A stretch of 64,000 bases of DNA from Romboutsia lituseburensis DSM 797 (GTDB taxonomy: Bacteria > Bacillota > Clostridia > Peptostreptococcales > Peptostreptococcaceae): the NCBI RefSeq assembly GCF_900103615.1, contig NZ_FNGW01000004.1, positions 310,001 to 374,000 on the forward strand, given 5' to 3'. Below, one piece after another: positions 1 through 9,755 of the stretch (the first letter of the stretch is position 1; each line of letters begins with the position of its first letter). Made by a program: the position numbers and the translations under genes. The notes under the pieces are model-generated. The model did not search any database and was not told the origin of the DNA. It was given only the letters and a program-made list of their open reading frames with translations.

Positions 1-1
1 T

Positions 2-1039
2 ATTGATTATGAGTCTAAAGATGAGTTAGGTGTTCTTTCAGATAGTATACGTAAAGTAAGTAATAAAACAAAAGAAGTTATAGAGGATACAGTTCGTGTA
101 TTAGAAGAAGTTGCATCAGGAAACTTTGATATTGAAACAGAAGCAGAGTATATAGGTGTATTCAAAAACATTGAAAATTCTGTAGAAAAAATAACTGTTG
201 ATTTAAGTGAGACAATGTCACAGATAAATGTAGCATCAGAAGAAGTAGGAGCGGCATCAGATCAAGTAGCAAGTGGATCGCAAATGCTATCTCAAGGAGC
301 AACAGAACAAGCAAGTTCAATACAAGAGTTATCAGCTACTATAACAGAAATATCAGAAAAAATTAAAGATACAGCAGGGAATGCTCAGCAAGCTAATGTT
401 TTAACATTAAGCGCAGGTAGAGATGTAGAAGATGGAAATGAACAAATGAAACAAATGATAAAAGCTATGGAAGAAATATCATTTACATCAAATGAAATAG
501 GAAGAATAATAAAAACAATAGACGATATAGCATTCCAAACAAATATATTAGCACTTAATGCAGCAGTAGAAGCAGCAAGAGCAGGAAATGCAGGTAAAGG
601 ATTTGCAGTAGTAGCAGATGAAGTAAGAAATCTAGCCGCAAAATCAGCAGAAGCAGCTAAGAATACATCTACACTTATAGAAAACTCTATAAAAGCTGTT
701 GATAATGGAACTAGTATAGTAGATCATACTGCAGAATCTTTACAAAAAATAATAAATACAACAAATCAAACAATTCAAATAGTTGATGATATAGCTAAAG
801 CATCTGAAGAACAAGCAAGTGCTATAGCACAAGTTACATTAGGGGTAGAACAAATATCTGCAGTAGTACAAACTAACTCAGCAACATCTGAAGAAAGTGC
901 AGCAGCAAGTGAAGAACTAAGTGGACAAGCTCAAATGTTAAAATCGCTTATAGAAAACTTCAAATTAAAAGATTATAAAAATGGTAATCAGTCTATAACT
1001 TTTGAATCGGATTCAAATGATTATTTCGCTAAAAATTAA
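2..1039 (+). CDS. Methyl-accepting chemotaxis protein, 3' part (cut by window edge)
   Basis: The reading frame is open from base 2, so the gene starts outside the window and only the cytoplasmic part is seen. It begins in the HAMP domain (YESKDELG, as in the complete MCPs downstream) and continues through a full MCP signalling domain with the hairpin tip [20 protein letters not shown], which docks CheW and CheA. The C-terminal tail ends [12 protein letters not shown], a variant of a tail shared with most MCPs here. Signalling domains of this and the four downstream MCPs are nearly identical in DNA as well as protein, so this is the first visible member of a tandem array. The ligand cannot be inferred because the sensor domain is missing. 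Confidence 0.95.
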   Translation: MDYESKDELGVLSDSIRKVSNKTKEVIEDTVRVLEEVASGNFDIETEAEYIGVFKNIENSVEKITVDLSETMSQINVASEEVGAASDQVASGSQMLSQGATEQASSIQELSATITEISEKIKDTAGNAQQANVLTLSAGRDVEDGNEQMKQMIKAMEEISFTSNEIGRIIKTIDDIAFQTNILALNAAVEAARAGNAGKGFAVVADEVRNLAAKSAEAAKNTSTLIENSIKAVDNGTSIVDHTAESLQKIINTTNQTIQIVDDIAKASEEQASAIAQVTLGVEQISAVVQTNSATSEESAAASEELSGQAQMLKSLIENFKLKDYKNGNQSITFESDSNDYFAKN

Positions 1040-1100
1040 ATATAAAAAGGTATAGAGCACTAAAAGTAGGTTTAAATCCTTTTTACATAAAAAAATAATT

Positions 1101-1130
1101 CCCAAGTTCGAAAGAGCTTGGGAGTTTATA
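1101..1130 (+). terminator. Hairpin after the first MCP gene
   Basis: CCCAAGTTC-GAAA-GAGCTTGGG forms a 9 bp stem (one G-T pair) closed by a GAAA tetraloop. It is followed only by AGTTTATA, so the T-run is poor. It is probably the terminator of the MCP gene that ends at 1039, but it could also be a stable mRNA 3' structure. Confidence 0.6.
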
Positions 1131-1183
1131 TAGTAACCATATAAAAAAAATTAACGATATATGAAAATATGTTATAGAAAATA

Positions 1184-1210
1184 TAAAGTTATTACATGTT
1201 TATCCGTATA
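1184..1210 (+). promoter_or_regulatory. SigD/FliA-type promoter (orphaned)
   Basis: TAAA, 15 bases, TCCGTATA. The same arrangement stands before three of the four complete MCP genes, with a variant before the fourth, and resembles the flagellar sigma consensus (TAAA-N15-GCCGATAT in Bacillus). Here no complete MCP follows; the sequence after it matches the leader of the MCP at 11956 and then jumps to the remnant of an MCP 3' end at 1369-1431. Confidence 0.75.
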
Positions 1211-1368
1211 AAAAAAATAATAAAATGTTTAACTATAAAACAATTATTAAACAACTAATTATATAAAATTAGAGAATTAAAATAGTTTGAAAGACTATAA
1301 AACATATTATAGTAAAAGTAGTTTTAATATTTATATTATAAAATTTAAGCGAAAATAAAAGGAATTCT

Positions 1369-1431
1369 AATAAATCTATAAACTTTAGAAGTGATGTATA
1401 ATATTACGTTGCTATAAGCGAGTTTGAATAA
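1369..1431 (+). pseudogene. Scar of a deleted MCP gene (3' end only)
   Basis: Translation from 1369 gives NKSINFRSDV, a stop, then YYVAISEFE and a stop. This aligns with the last residues of the MCP that ends at 13698 (NKSINF...NYFAMNEFE). The bases after it, including the terminator and the leader of cheA, also match those after that MCP. The body of the gene is missing while its SigD-type promoter (1184-1210) survives, so an MCP gene was probably removed by deletion, plausibly recombination within the MCP repeats. Confidence 0.75.
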
Positions 1432-1467
1432 AATAATAAAAGTTATTGTAATGTATAGATTTAAAGA

Positions 1468-1494
1468 ATGGAAGCTTTTATGCTTCCATTTTTA
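1468..1494 (+). terminator. Terminator between the lost MCP and cheA (copy 1)
   Basis: ATGGAAGC-TTTTAT-GCTTCCAT followed by TTTTT. The same hairpin stands at 13703-13728 before the second cheA. It lies about 55 bases upstream of the cheA start. Confidence 0.85.
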
Positions 1495-1547
1495 GAAATT
1501 AAATATAAAGTAAAATATATTGTTATAAATTGTAAAGGAGATAAAAC

Positions 1548-3740
1548 ATGAGTGGAATGGACCCAATGGTTGAGTTTTATGTGCATGAAAATATGCAATT
1601 ATTAGAACAACTAGAAGAAATTTTACTTGGTGGTCAATCAGATGATGGTGGATTAGAAAGTGAACAGATAGAAGAAATTTTCCGTGTAATGCATACAATA
1701 AAAGGTGCATCAGCTATGATGGGGTACGATAGTTTAATGCATATTACTCATAGTATAGAAGATGTCTTTGATGAAATTCGTAAAGGCTTAGAACTTTCTT
1801 ATGATAAATGGGAAGAAGTTATAGATGTTACTTTAGCGATTGTAGATTTCTTAAAGGAAGAAATAAATAATGTTCAAGATGGTTTATTCCCTGAAGCTAG
1901 TATAGATGAACTTCATGAAAGAGTTATACAAATACTAAAAGAAGAAGAACCTGAAGAGCCAGTTTTAGAAATAAATTTTCCTGAAGAATCTAAAGAAGAA
2001 AATATTGTTAAATTGGAAAAAGTAGATGGACAAACTCAGTACCATGCAAAAGTTCTATTTGAAAATGGATGTGGTATGGAATCTATTAGAGCACTTGGCT
2101 TAGTTGTGTCTATAGAGGGGTTATGCTCAAAATTAAAAACTATTCCGGAAGATTTAAATACTGATTGTGATCAAGAAATAGTAGATAATGGTTTTGATCT
2201 ATATATAAGTACAGAAAAAGAAAGATCAGAAATAGAAAAGTGTATTGAAGAAACTATGTTCTTGCAAAGCTATGATCTTGTAGAGATTAAGGATGAAGAA
2301 CAATCTAAAGTTAATATTAAGGCAGAACAAAAAGTTGAAGAGTTAGTGATGGAAGGTGCTTTAGCAGAAGCTGCAATTACTAGTGAAGATGTACATGAAC
2401 AAGCTACAGAGAAAGTCGAAGATGTAAAAGAAAATAGAGAAGTTACAAATGATGAAATAGATAAAATAAATGAAGCTTTAAAGAAAGAAAAAGTAAATGA
2501 GATAGTAGAAGAAGCTAAACCTACAGAGCCTGCTAAAAAGGAAGCTAAACCTCAAAATAACCAATCACATTCTAATAAAAACAGTTATTTAACTGTTAAT
2601 ATAAATAAAGTTGATATGTTAATGAACTTAGTTGGAGAAATTGTTACAACAGAGTCTATGGTAGAAAAACAATCTCAGTTAGAAAACTTTGACAGAGATA
2701 TGTTTGAAAAACAAGCTAGAAGATTACATCAATTAACAACAGAGCTACAAGACGTTGTAATGTCTATACGTATGGTACCTATTTCTTCAACATTTACAAA
2801 AATGCAAAGAGTTGTAAGAGATATGTGCAAAAAAACAGGTAAGCATGTTGATTTAGTATTAGTTGGGGAACAAACAGAAGTAGATAAAACTATACTAGAA
2901 AATATATCAGATCCACTAATGCATATGATAAGAAACAGTATGGACCATGGTATAGAAATGCCAGAAGATCGTATAGCAAAGTCTAAGCCAGAAAAAGGAA
3001 CTATTACATTAGAAGCTAAAAATACTGGCGGAGATGTAGTAATAGTAATAAAAGATGATGGTAAAGGATTAAACAAAGAAGTATTAGCTAAAAAAGCTAT
3101 AGAAAAAGGAATAACAAATAAGAGTTTAGATGAAATAAGTGATAAAGAAGCATACAATTTCATATTAGCTCCAGGTTTTTCTACAAAAGAAGCTGTAACA
3201 GAGTTCTCTGGACGTGGGGTAGGTATGGACGTTGTTCATACAAATATACGTAAGTTAAGAGGTTCTATAAATATAGATAGTGAAGAAGGCAAAGGTACGA
3301 TGATAATAATCCGTATACCTTTAACACTTGCTATAGTAGATGGTATGAAAGTTCAAATAGGTGATGAGATATATATAATACCATCACTTAATATAAAAGA
3401 AGTATTTAGACAAGGATCATATGAAATAGTTCAAAATCCAAATGGAGAAGAACATAGTATCATAAGAGGAAATTGTTATGAAATAAGAAGATTATCAAAC
3501 ATACTAGGCATAGAAAGTGAAAACTCTGACGAGGGTATTATGATTTTAGTTGAGTCTGAAATGGGTAATGTATGTATAATAGTAGACCGTATAATAGGTC
3601 AACAGCATGTGGTAATAAAACCAATACCTACACTGTTAACGCAGTTTGAAAATGTTCAATCTCATATGTCGGGTTGTTCAATACTAGAAGATGGTTCTAT
3701 TAGTTTAATATTTGATGTAAATGCCATTATAAGTAGATAA
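1548..3740 (+). CDS. cheA: Chemotaxis histidine kinase CheA (copy 1)
   Basis: CheA takes signals from receptor-CheW arrays and passes phosphate to CheY and CheB. The 730-residue protein has all five parts: P1 with the phosphorylated His49 (MHTIKGAS), a P2-like response-regulator-binding domain (about residues 160-250), an acidic linker, P3 dimerisation (from SYLTVNINKVDMLMNLVGE), P4 ATPase with N box (MHMIRNSMDHG), DDGKG and the GRGVGMDVV loop, and the CheW-like P5. Start chosen at ATG after AAAGGAGA. It heads cheA-cheC-cheW-cheY. From about residue 345 it is nearly identical to the second CheA (13783-15933), while P2 and the linker differ. Paralogue functions cannot be separated from sequence alone. 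Confidence 0.97.
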   Translation: MSGMDPMVEFYVHENMQLLEQLEEILLGGQSDDGGLESEQIEEIFRVMHTIKGASAMMGYDSLMHITHSIEDVFDEIRKGLELSYDKWEEVIDVTLAIVDFLKEEINNVQDGLFPEASIDELHERVIQILKEEEPEEPVLEINFPEESKEENIVKLEKVDGQTQYHAKVLFENGCGMESIRALGLVVSIEGLCSKLKTIPEDLNTDCDQEIVDNGFDLYISTEKERSEIEKCIEETMFLQSYDLVEIKDEEQSKVNIKAEQKVEELVMEGALAEAAITSEDVHEQATEKVEDVKENREVTNDEIDKINEALKKEKVNEIVEEAKPTEPAKKEAKPQNNQSHSNKNSYLTVNINKVDMLMNLVGEIVTTESMVEKQSQLENFDRDMFEKQARRLHQLTTELQDVVMSIRMVPISSTFTKMQRVVRDMCKKTGKHVDLVLVGEQTEVDKTILENISDPLMHMIRNSMDHGIEMPEDRIAKSKPEKGTITLEAKNTGGDVVIVIKDDGKGLNKEVLAKKAIEKGITNKSLDEISDKEAYNFILAPGFSTKEAVTEFSGRGVGMDVVHTNIRKLRGSINIDSEEGKGTMIIIRIPLTLAIVDGMKVQIGDEIYIIPSLNIKEVFRQGSYEIVQNPNGEEHSIIRGNCYEIRRLSNILGIESENSDEGIMILVESEMGNVCIIVDRIIGQQHVVIKPIPTLLTQFENVQSHMSGCSILEDGSISLIFDVNAIISR

Positions 3741-3770
3741 ATATAAAAAATAAAATTAAAGAGAAAGAGG

Positions 3771-4376
3771 ATGAATATGGATACTATAAGTGTATTTTGT
3801 GAACTTAGTAATATAGGATCGGGGAACGCATCGACTTCATTAGCAAAGATGGTAAATGAGGTAATTGATATAGGGGTTCCAAAAAGTGAAATAAACAAAC
3901 TTTCAGATATTGTTGCAACTCATGGAGCTTCAAATGAACCTGTTTTAGCAACAGTTCTTCAGCTTTCAGAAGATATGGAAGGTATTGTAATGATTGTTAT
4001 AAAGGCTGATAGTGCATATAAATTATTGTCGAAACTTTTAAGAAGAAATGTATCAAGAACAGTAAATAATCTTGCAACTATAAATGAAGAATTAAGTTCT
4101 GTTAGAGATGTATGTAATACATTATGTGGAGCATACTTAAGTGCAATATCAGAAATGACAAACTTAAATATAGTGACATCACCACCATACTTTAGTGTAG
4201 ATAATATAACAACTGCAATGAATTTACCAGCATCTTTATATGGACCTGGTACAGATTCAATATCATGTATAGAAACAGAATTCTTTACATTAGATAAAGA
4301 AGTTGAAGGAAAGTTTTACTTTATACCTAAAATAGATTCATGTCAAAAGCTACTAGCAGCATTAGGACTTGCTTAA
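3771..4376 (+). CDS. cheC: CheC-type CheY-P phosphatase (copy 1)
   Basis: CheC hydrolyses phosphorylated CheY and, in Bacillus-type systems, binds CheD. The 201-residue length fits. The first phosphatase motif is intact (S7, E11, N14, P37). In the second motif the conserved Glu is Asp (SVRDVCN), unlike the second CheC at 17153, which keeps Glu (SIGEICN); the Asn and the Pro 23 residues later are kept. The second site may therefore be weak. It lies 30 bases after cheA and 35 before cheW, so one operon is likely. No cheD is present in this unit; CheD would come from unit 2. Confidence 0.93.
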   Translation: MNMDTISVFCELSNIGSGNASTSLAKMVNEVIDIGVPKSEINKLSDIVATHGASNEPVLATVLQLSEDMEGIVMIVIKADSAYKLLSKLLRRNVSRTVNNLATINEELSSVRDVCNTLCGAYLSAISEMTNLNIVTSPPYFSVDNITTAMNLPASLYGPGTDSISCIETEFFTLDKEVEGKFYFIPKIDSCQKLLAALGLA

Positions 4377-4411
4377 TAAGTCTATTGACAAGATAAGCTG
4401 GAGGGGATACT

Positions 4412-4912
4412 ATGAGTGAAACTACTGAAGTTTTAGAAATTGATAATACTGAAGATAACAAAGTTGATGATTTGTACATGGTATTTATAATAGATAATAA
4501 AAAATATGCATTATCATCTAAGTATGTTATAGAAATTATTGAAATGCTACCTATAACTAAGGTTCCATTTATACCTGATTACATAAAAGGAATAATAAAC
4601 TTAAGAAGTACTATTATTCCTGTCATGGATACTAGAATGAGATTTAAAATGGAAGAAATTGAATACAATGAAAGAACTTGTATAGTTATTATTGAGAATA
4701 ATGACAATAAAATAGGACTTATTGTAGATGCAGTAAATGAAGTTATAAATATTTCAGATAGTCAAATTATGAAAACTACATCTAACAGAAAAGAATATGA
4801 TCAAAACTTTATAAAAGGTGTAAGTGAAATAAATAAAGAAGTTCAATTTATACTTGACTGTGAGGAATTAATATCTATTGAAGGTGGAATAAATAAAGAA
4901 ATTGTTATGTAA
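4412..4912 (+). CDS. cheW: CheW coupling protein (copy 1)
   Basis: This 166-residue protein is a single CheW/SH3-like domain that links MCP signalling tips to CheA. Recognisable features are the start of the fold (YMVFIIDNKKYALSS), IEMLPITKVPFIPDYIKGI and INLRSTIIPVMD. RBS GGAGGGG precedes the ATG. A second CheW (18282-18764) is about as long and very similar over the core, with different N-terminal acidic tails. It sits between cheC and cheY in unit 1. Confidence 0.96.
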   Translation: MSETTEVLEIDNTEDNKVDDLYMVFIIDNKKYALSSKYVIEIIEMLPITKVPFIPDYIKGIINLRSTIIPVMDTRMRFKMEEIEYNERTCIVIIENNDNKIGLIVDAVNEVINISDSQIMKTTSNRKEYDQNFIKGVSEINKEVQFILDCEELISIEGGINKEIVM

Positions 4913-4964
4913 ACTTGAATTAATAAAATATATTTAGAATTTATTTAGAAATGGAGAACGTAAA

Positions 4965-5318
4965 ATGAAAAAAGTATTAATAGTTGATGATGCAGCATTT
5001 ATGCGTATGTCAATAAAAAATATGATTTCAAAGCATGGATTTGAAATAGTTGGAGAAGCTGAAAATGGAGTAGTAGCAATAGAAAAATACAAAGAGTTAC
5101 AACCAGATATAGTAACAATGGATATAACAATGCCAGAAATGGATGGATTAGAAGCTTTAAGAGAGATAAAGAAAGTAAATCCAGCTGCAGCAGTAGTAAT
5201 GATATCTGCATTAGGTCAAGAAGCGAGAATGAAAGAAGCTATTATTTATGGAGCAAAAGGATTTATTGTAAAGCCATTTAAAGAAGAAATGCTAATATCA
5301 GCATTATCTAAATTATAA
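4965..5318 (+). CDS. cheY: Response regulator CheY (copy 1)
   Basis: A single receiver domain of 117 residues that carries phosphate from CheA to the flagellar switch. Acidic pocket D8-D9, phosphoacceptor D53 (VTMDITMP), S81 and K103 (VKPF) are all present. RBS GGAG precedes the ATG. It differs from the second CheY (19726-20079) at only one visible residue (K18 versus R18), so the two are probably functionally equivalent. Last gene of chemotaxis unit 1; a terminator follows. Confidence 0.96.
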   Translation: MKKVLIVDDAAFMRMSIKNMISKHGFEIVGEAENGVVAIEKYKELQPDIVTMDITMPEMDGLEALREIKKVNPAAAVVMISALGQEARMKEAIIYGAKGFIVKPFKEEMLISALSKL

Positions 5319-5409
5319 AATAATATTTTAAGTAAATTACTTATTTATTAGCATATAAATTATAGCGCTAAAATAGTGATTAAAGTAAAATGTTTTTTAC
5401 TTTAAATTT

Positions 5410-5448
5410 AAGCTGTGAGATTAAATTATATTTAATTTCACAGCTTTT
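5410..5448 (+). terminator. Terminator of chemotaxis unit 1
   Basis: AAGCTGTGA pairs with TCACAGCTT and the stem extends inward through ATTAAAT/TTTAAT; TTTT overlaps the 3' arm. It ends the cheA-cheC-cheW-cheY group. Confidence 0.8.
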
Positions 5449-5504
5449 AATTTGGCAAAAATTAATTAAATTTAATTTTTTACTAAAATTTTAATAAAAA
5501 AATA

Positions 5505-5531
5505 TAAAAAAAAATTAAAAATAACCGAATA
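5505..5531 (+). promoter_or_regulatory. SigD/FliA-type promoter of MCP 5612
   Basis: TAAA, 15 bases, ACCGAATA, 81 bases before the MCP start. The -10 differs from the TCCGTATA of the other MCP promoters, but spacing is the same. Confidence 0.6.
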
Positions 5532-5611
5532 ATTTAAATAGAATTATTTAAATATTGAAATGATTTTAAGTTTAAAAAATTTAAAGGTATAAGAATATTA
5601 GGAGGATATGA

Positions 5612-7309
5612 ATGAAAAATTTGAAAATAGGTAAAAAGTTAGCACTATCATTTGCAATAATTTTGATAGTATCAGCGTTGGGAAGTATATTTACTTTTGG
5701 AAGTTTGAACAAAGCAGGTAAACTTAATGAAGAATTATATAAAGGGCCATATGATGGAACAACACAAACTATGGGTATACGTAGAGATTTAGTTTCTATA
5801 GGAAGAAATTTAACAAATGCAATATTTAGACCAAATTATGCAGAATATAACAACACAATTTTAAATGATTTTGCTAGCATAGAAGAAAGGATGCAAAAGA
5901 TAATAGACTCAGGTATAGAAGATACAAGTACTATTGATGAATTTAAAAATGATATGAGTTCTTTGAGAAGTCAGTATGAAAAGGTTTACTCGTTGGTGGA
6001 ACAAGGAAAACCAGATGAAGCGGCTCAAATAACAGTTAAAGGAAGTGAATGGTGGGCAGTATATGATAAATGTGCACAAGATTCAATATCAATGTATGAT
6101 GAGATAGAAGCTAAAGGAACTAATTTTTATAATAGCATTCAAGGTACTTTAAATAAGTCTAAAATTACTACAGGTATAGTGAACATATTAAATATATTAT
6201 TAGGTATTGTAATATGCTTATATGTAACAAAAAACTTAAAAAAGCCAATAGAGGAACTAGAAGTAGTAGCAAATAAAATGGCAGAAGGTGATTTTGATAT
6301 AGAAGTCCAATATGAGTCAGAAGATGAATTAGGTACATTAGCAAATAGCATGCGTAAAGTATGTTATAAAACAAAAGAAGTAATAGACGACACAGCATGT
6401 GTATTAGGTGAAGTATCTACTGGAAACTTTAATATATCAACGAATGTAGAATATATAGGAGTATTTAAAGAGATAGAAGATTCTATTTTAAAAATAACTA
6501 CAGATTTAAGTCAGACGATGTCACAAATAAATACTGCGGCAGAAGAAGTAGGAGCTGCATCAGATCAAGTAGCAAGTGGATCACAAATGTTATCACAAGG
6601 GGCAACAGAACAAGCAAGTTCGATACAAGAATTATCAGCTACAATAAATGAGATATCACAAAAAGTTAAAAATACTGCAAGTAATGCTTTACAAGCCAAT
6701 GAACTGACAGTAAGTGCAGGACATGAAGTAGAAGAAGGAAATGAACAAATGAAACAAATGGTAAAAGCTATGGAAGAGATATCATTTACATCAAATGAAA
6801 TAGGAAGAATAATAAAAACAATAGATGATATAGCATTCCAAACAAATATATTAGCATTAAATGCAGCAGTAGAAGCAGCCAGAGCAGGAAGTGCAGGTAA
6901 AGGATTTGCGGTAGTAGCAGATGAAGTAAGAAATCTAGCAGCAAAGTCTGCAGAAGCAGCAAAAGATACATCAGCACTTATTGAAAATTCTATTAATGCA
7001 GTAGAAAATGGAACTAGTATAGTGGATCATACAGCATTATCTTTACAAAAGATAATAGAAACTACAAACCAAACTATAGTTATTGTTGATGAAATAGCTA
7101 AAGCATCAGAAGAACAAGCTAGCGCAATTGCCCAAGTAACATTAGGGGTAGATCAAATATCAGCAGTTGTTCAAACAAATTCAGCAACATCAGAAGAAAG
7201 TGCAGCAGCAAGTGAAGAGTTAAGTGGACAAGCTCAAATGCTTAGATCACTTATAGGAAACTTTAGGCTAAAAAATGATAATAAAGTAGAAGAATATATT
7301 AATTTTTAG
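5612..7309 (+). CDS. Methyl-accepting chemotaxis protein
   Basis: Membrane chemoreceptor of 565 residues. TM1 is at about 10-31, an extracellular helical sensor domain at about 32-185 (four-helix-bundle type, with the GPYDGTTQTMGIRRDLVSI segment conserved among the neighbours), TM2 at about 186-208, HAMP at 209-262, then a cytoplasmic signalling domain with tip [18 protein letters not shown] near residue 405. RBS GGAGGAT. The tail stops at YINF and lacks the longer NYFxxNE end found on the other MCPs. Ligand unknown. It has its own SigD-type promoter and terminator and is therefore probably monocistronic. Confidence 0.95.
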   Translation: MKNLKIGKKLALSFAIILIVSALGSIFTFGSLNKAGKLNEELYKGPYDGTTQTMGIRRDLVSIGRNLTNAIFRPNYAEYNNTILNDFASIEERMQKIIDSGIEDTSTIDEFKNDMSSLRSQYEKVYSLVEQGKPDEAAQITVKGSEWWAVYDKCAQDSISMYDEIEAKGTNFYNSIQGTLNKSKITTGIVNILNILLGIVICLYVTKNLKKPIEELEVVANKMAEGDFDIEVQYESEDELGTLANSMRKVCYKTKEVIDDTACVLGEVSTGNFNISTNVEYIGVFKEIEDSILKITTDLSQTMSQINTAAEEVGAASDQVASGSQMLSQGATEQASSIQELSATINEISQKVKNTASNALQANELTVSAGHEVEEGNEQMKQMVKAMEEISFTSNEIGRIIKTIDDIAFQTNILALNAAVEAARAGSAGKGFAVVADEVRNLAAKSAEAAKDTSALIENSINAVENGTSIVDHTALSLQKIIETTNQTIVIVDEIAKASEEQASAIAQVTLGVDQISAVVQTNSATSEESAAASEELSGQAQMLRSLIGNFRLKNDNKVEEYINF

Positions 7310-7339
7310 ATAAAAATAAATTTGAATAATATAAATTAA

Positions 7340-7369
7340 AAACTGTTTCTTTTAGAAACAGTTTTTTTG
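7340..7369 (+). terminator. Terminator of MCP 5612
   Basis: AAACTGTTTC-TTTTA-GAAACAGTTT followed by T residues. Confidence 0.9.
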
Positions 7370-7474
7370 TTTAAGTAATTTAAGATATATTAAAAAAGGG
7401 AGATAATTAATGTATGTAGTTAATAAAAAATTTAAGTAAGTTATAAAAATTTAAATTTTAAAATATAAAAAAGC

Positions 7475-7501
7475 TAAAGGTAAATATAAATTTTCCGTAT
7501 A
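7475..7501 (+). promoter_or_regulatory. SigD/FliA-type promoter upstream of MCP 7749
   Basis: TAAA, 15 bases, TCCGTATA. It lies about 250 bases before the MCP start, the longest leader of the set, and a terminator-like hairpin (7598-7620) lies between. Confidence 0.7.
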
Positions 7502-7597
7502 TAGAATACATGGTACAAAATATTAAAACATATAAAAAAACGATTGCCTAGAAATGATAACTTTTTTAATTAATAACCTAAAATAGCTTATAAAATT

Positions 7598-7620
7598 GGA
7601 AGCTGGAAGCTTCCGTTTTT
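7598..7620 (+). terminator. Terminator-like hairpin in the leader of MCP 7749
   Basis: GGAAGCT-GGA-AGCTTCC then GTTTTT. It lies between the SigD-type promoter and the MCP start. It could be an attenuator, or the end of another MCP gene lost by deletion, since the arms resemble the GGAAGC/GCTTCC hairpins that close other MCP genes here. Confidence 0.6.
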
Positions 7621-7748
7621 AAACATGAATTTTAATTAGATTTATTAATATCAAAAAAACAATTAAAATTTAGGAGGTGTACGATTAAAGTTTAAATAAG
7701 AGAAAGTAGTTACAAAATCAAAGGAATAAATTTGAGGGGAGAGTTTAT

Positions 7749-9476
7749 ATGAAAAATTTAAAAATAGGAAAAAAATTAACGATATCATTTGCTATTTTAA
7801 TAATAATGGCAGCATGTGCAAGTGTTTATGCAATTTTTAACTTAAAAGATGTAAAAAATGCAAATCAAAATTTATTTGAAGGTCCTTTTTTATCTACAAC
7901 TGAAGCTATGGGAGTTCGTAGAGATTTAGTATCTATAGTAAGACATGTAAATGACGGATTTATTTCACAAGATCATACAAAAGCAAGAACATCAATAATT
8001 CAAGAGTTTGATAGTATAAATAAGAGAATGGAAATTCTTTATAAGGCTTTACCACCTGAAGATAGAAATATGATAGACGAACTTAAAGGTACAATGGATC
8101 AATTAAGACAAGAATATGATAAAATGTATGCAATAACACAAAGTGCAGGATTTACAGGTAAAGAATCTGAAGTTGATGCAAAAACTTTTGTAGGATTAAT
8201 AAATAAATGTACACAAGAAGCTATGGATCTTAATACACATGCAGAAAAAACTGCCAATGAGTATTATAATGAAGTACAAAAAACTATAGTAACTATTATA
8301 ATTACATTCTCAATTATAAGTATATTAAGTATATTAATAGGTATATTTGTATCTATGTACATGACTAGAAGTTTAAAAAATCCAATTGAAGAATTAGAAA
8401 TGGCTGCTGATAAAATGGCAGAAGGTGATTTTGACATAGCAATTGATTATGAATCAAAAGATGAACTAGGATCTTTATCAGATAGTATGAGAAAGATGAG
8501 TAACAGAACAAAAGAAATTATAGATGATGCTGTTCGTGTGTTAGAAGAATTTGCAATAGGAAATCTTGACGTTAGACCTAATGTTGAGTACATTGGGGTA
8601 TTTGAAAGAATAGAAAATTCAATAATTAGAATTAGCAAAGATATGAGTGAAACAATGGCACAAATAAATGTAGCTGCAGAAGAAGTGGGTGCAGCATCAG
8701 ATCAAGTAGCAAGCGGATCACAAATGTTATCACAAGGAGCAACAGAACAAGCAAGTTCAATACAAGAATTATCAGCAACTATAATGGATATATCTGATAA
8801 AATCAAAAATACTGCTAATAATGCAGGCGAAGCTAACAAATTAACATTAATGGCAGGTAAAGAAGTAGAAGAAGGAAATACTCAAATGAAGCAGATGGTA
8901 AATGCTATGGAGGAAATTTCATTTACTTCAAATGAGATAGGAAGAATAATAAAAACAATAGATGATATAGCATTCCAAACAAATATATTAGCACTTAATG
9001 CAGCAGTAGAAGCAGCAAGAGCAGGAAATGCAGGTAAAGGATTTGCAGTAGTTGCAGACGAAGTAAGAAATCTAGCGGCGAAATCAGCAGAAGCAGCAAA
9101 AAATACTGCTACACTTATAGAAAATTCTATAACTGCAGTAGATAATGGAACTGAAATTGTGAATCATACAGCTCAGTCTCTGAAGAAGATAATAGAAACA
9201 ACTAATCAAACTAAAGTATTAGTAGATGAAATAGCAAGTGCATCGGAAGAGCAAGCAACAGCAATAGCAGAGGTAACATTAGGAGTAGAACAAATTTCTT
9301 CAGTGGTACAAACAAATTCAGCAACATCAGAAGAAAGTGCAGCAGCAAGTGAAGAATTAAGTGGACAAGCTCAAATGTTAAAATCACTTATTGAAAAATT
9401 TAAATTAAATTCTGAATACAGGGACTCTAAAAACCTTGAATTTACAAAGGAAAGTTATTATTCAACAAATGAATAA
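7749..9476 (+). CDS. Methyl-accepting chemotaxis protein
   Basis: Chemoreceptor of 575 residues with TM1 (about 10-30), an extracellular helical sensor domain, TM2 (about 181-204), HAMP (DYESKDELG) and the signalling domain with the same tip as its neighbours. The sensor domain differs clearly from those of the other MCPs, so a different ligand is likely; none can be named. The C-terminal tail is [14 protein letters not shown], a shortened form of the shared tail. The start ATG follows GAGGGGAGAG. Its leader carries a hairpin terminator. Confidence 0.95.
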   Translation: MKNLKIGKKLTISFAILIIMAACASVYAIFNLKDVKNANQNLFEGPFLSTTEAMGVRRDLVSIVRHVNDGFISQDHTKARTSIIQEFDSINKRMEILYKALPPEDRNMIDELKGTMDQLRQEYDKMYAITQSAGFTGKESEVDAKTFVGLINKCTQEAMDLNTHAEKTANEYYNEVQKTIVTIIITFSIISILSILIGIFVSMYMTRSLKNPIEELEMAADKMAEGDFDIAIDYESKDELGSLSDSMRKMSNRTKEIIDDAVRVLEEFAIGNLDVRPNVEYIGVFERIENSIIRISKDMSETMAQINVAAEEVGAASDQVASGSQMLSQGATEQASSIQELSATIMDISDKIKNTANNAGEANKLTLMAGKEVEEGNTQMKQMVNAMEEISFTSNEIGRIIKTIDDIAFQTNILALNAAVEAARAGNAGKGFAVVADEVRNLAAKSAEAAKNTATLIENSITAVDNGTEIVNHTAQSLKKIIETTNQTKVLVDEIASASEEQATAIAEVTLGVEQISSVVQTNSATSEESAAASEELSGQAQMLKSLIEKFKLNSEYRDSKNLEFTKESYYSTNE

Positions 9477-9488
9477 GATTAGTATATA

Positions 9489-9521
9489 AAAAAGTAGAAG
9501 CTTTAAAGCTTCTACTTTTTT
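9489..9521 (+). terminator. Terminator of MCP 7749
   Basis: AAGTAGAAGCTT-TA-AAGCTTCTACTT, near-perfect stem, followed by TTTT. Confidence 0.9.
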
Positions 9522-9648
9522 ACGTATAAGGAAATTATGATTAAATTATAACTGTTGATAAATAGCTATAATTTAGACATATAAATAAATGAATTAAAGT
9601 ATACAAAAAACTTAACATAAAATAAACAAATAAATATTTTTATAAAAC

Positions 9649-9675
9649 TAAAGTCCAAAAAAAATCATCCGTATA
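9649..9675 (+). promoter_or_regulatory. SigD/FliA-type promoter of MCP 9846
   Basis: TAAA, 15 bases, TCCGTATA, about 170 bases before the MCP start. Confidence 0.75.
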
Positions 9676-9755
9676 TAGGAAAATAACAGATATTTTAATG
9701 GGATTAAAAATTTGGAGAATACTTAAAGTGGATATATTATGTAATAGCTAAAATA

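Noticed and set aside
2729-3163. Long antisense frame (144 codons) across cheA, repeated at 14922-15356
   Set aside because: It mirrors the coding frame of the conserved CheA kinase domain, lacks an RBS and appears in both copies only because cheA is duplicated.
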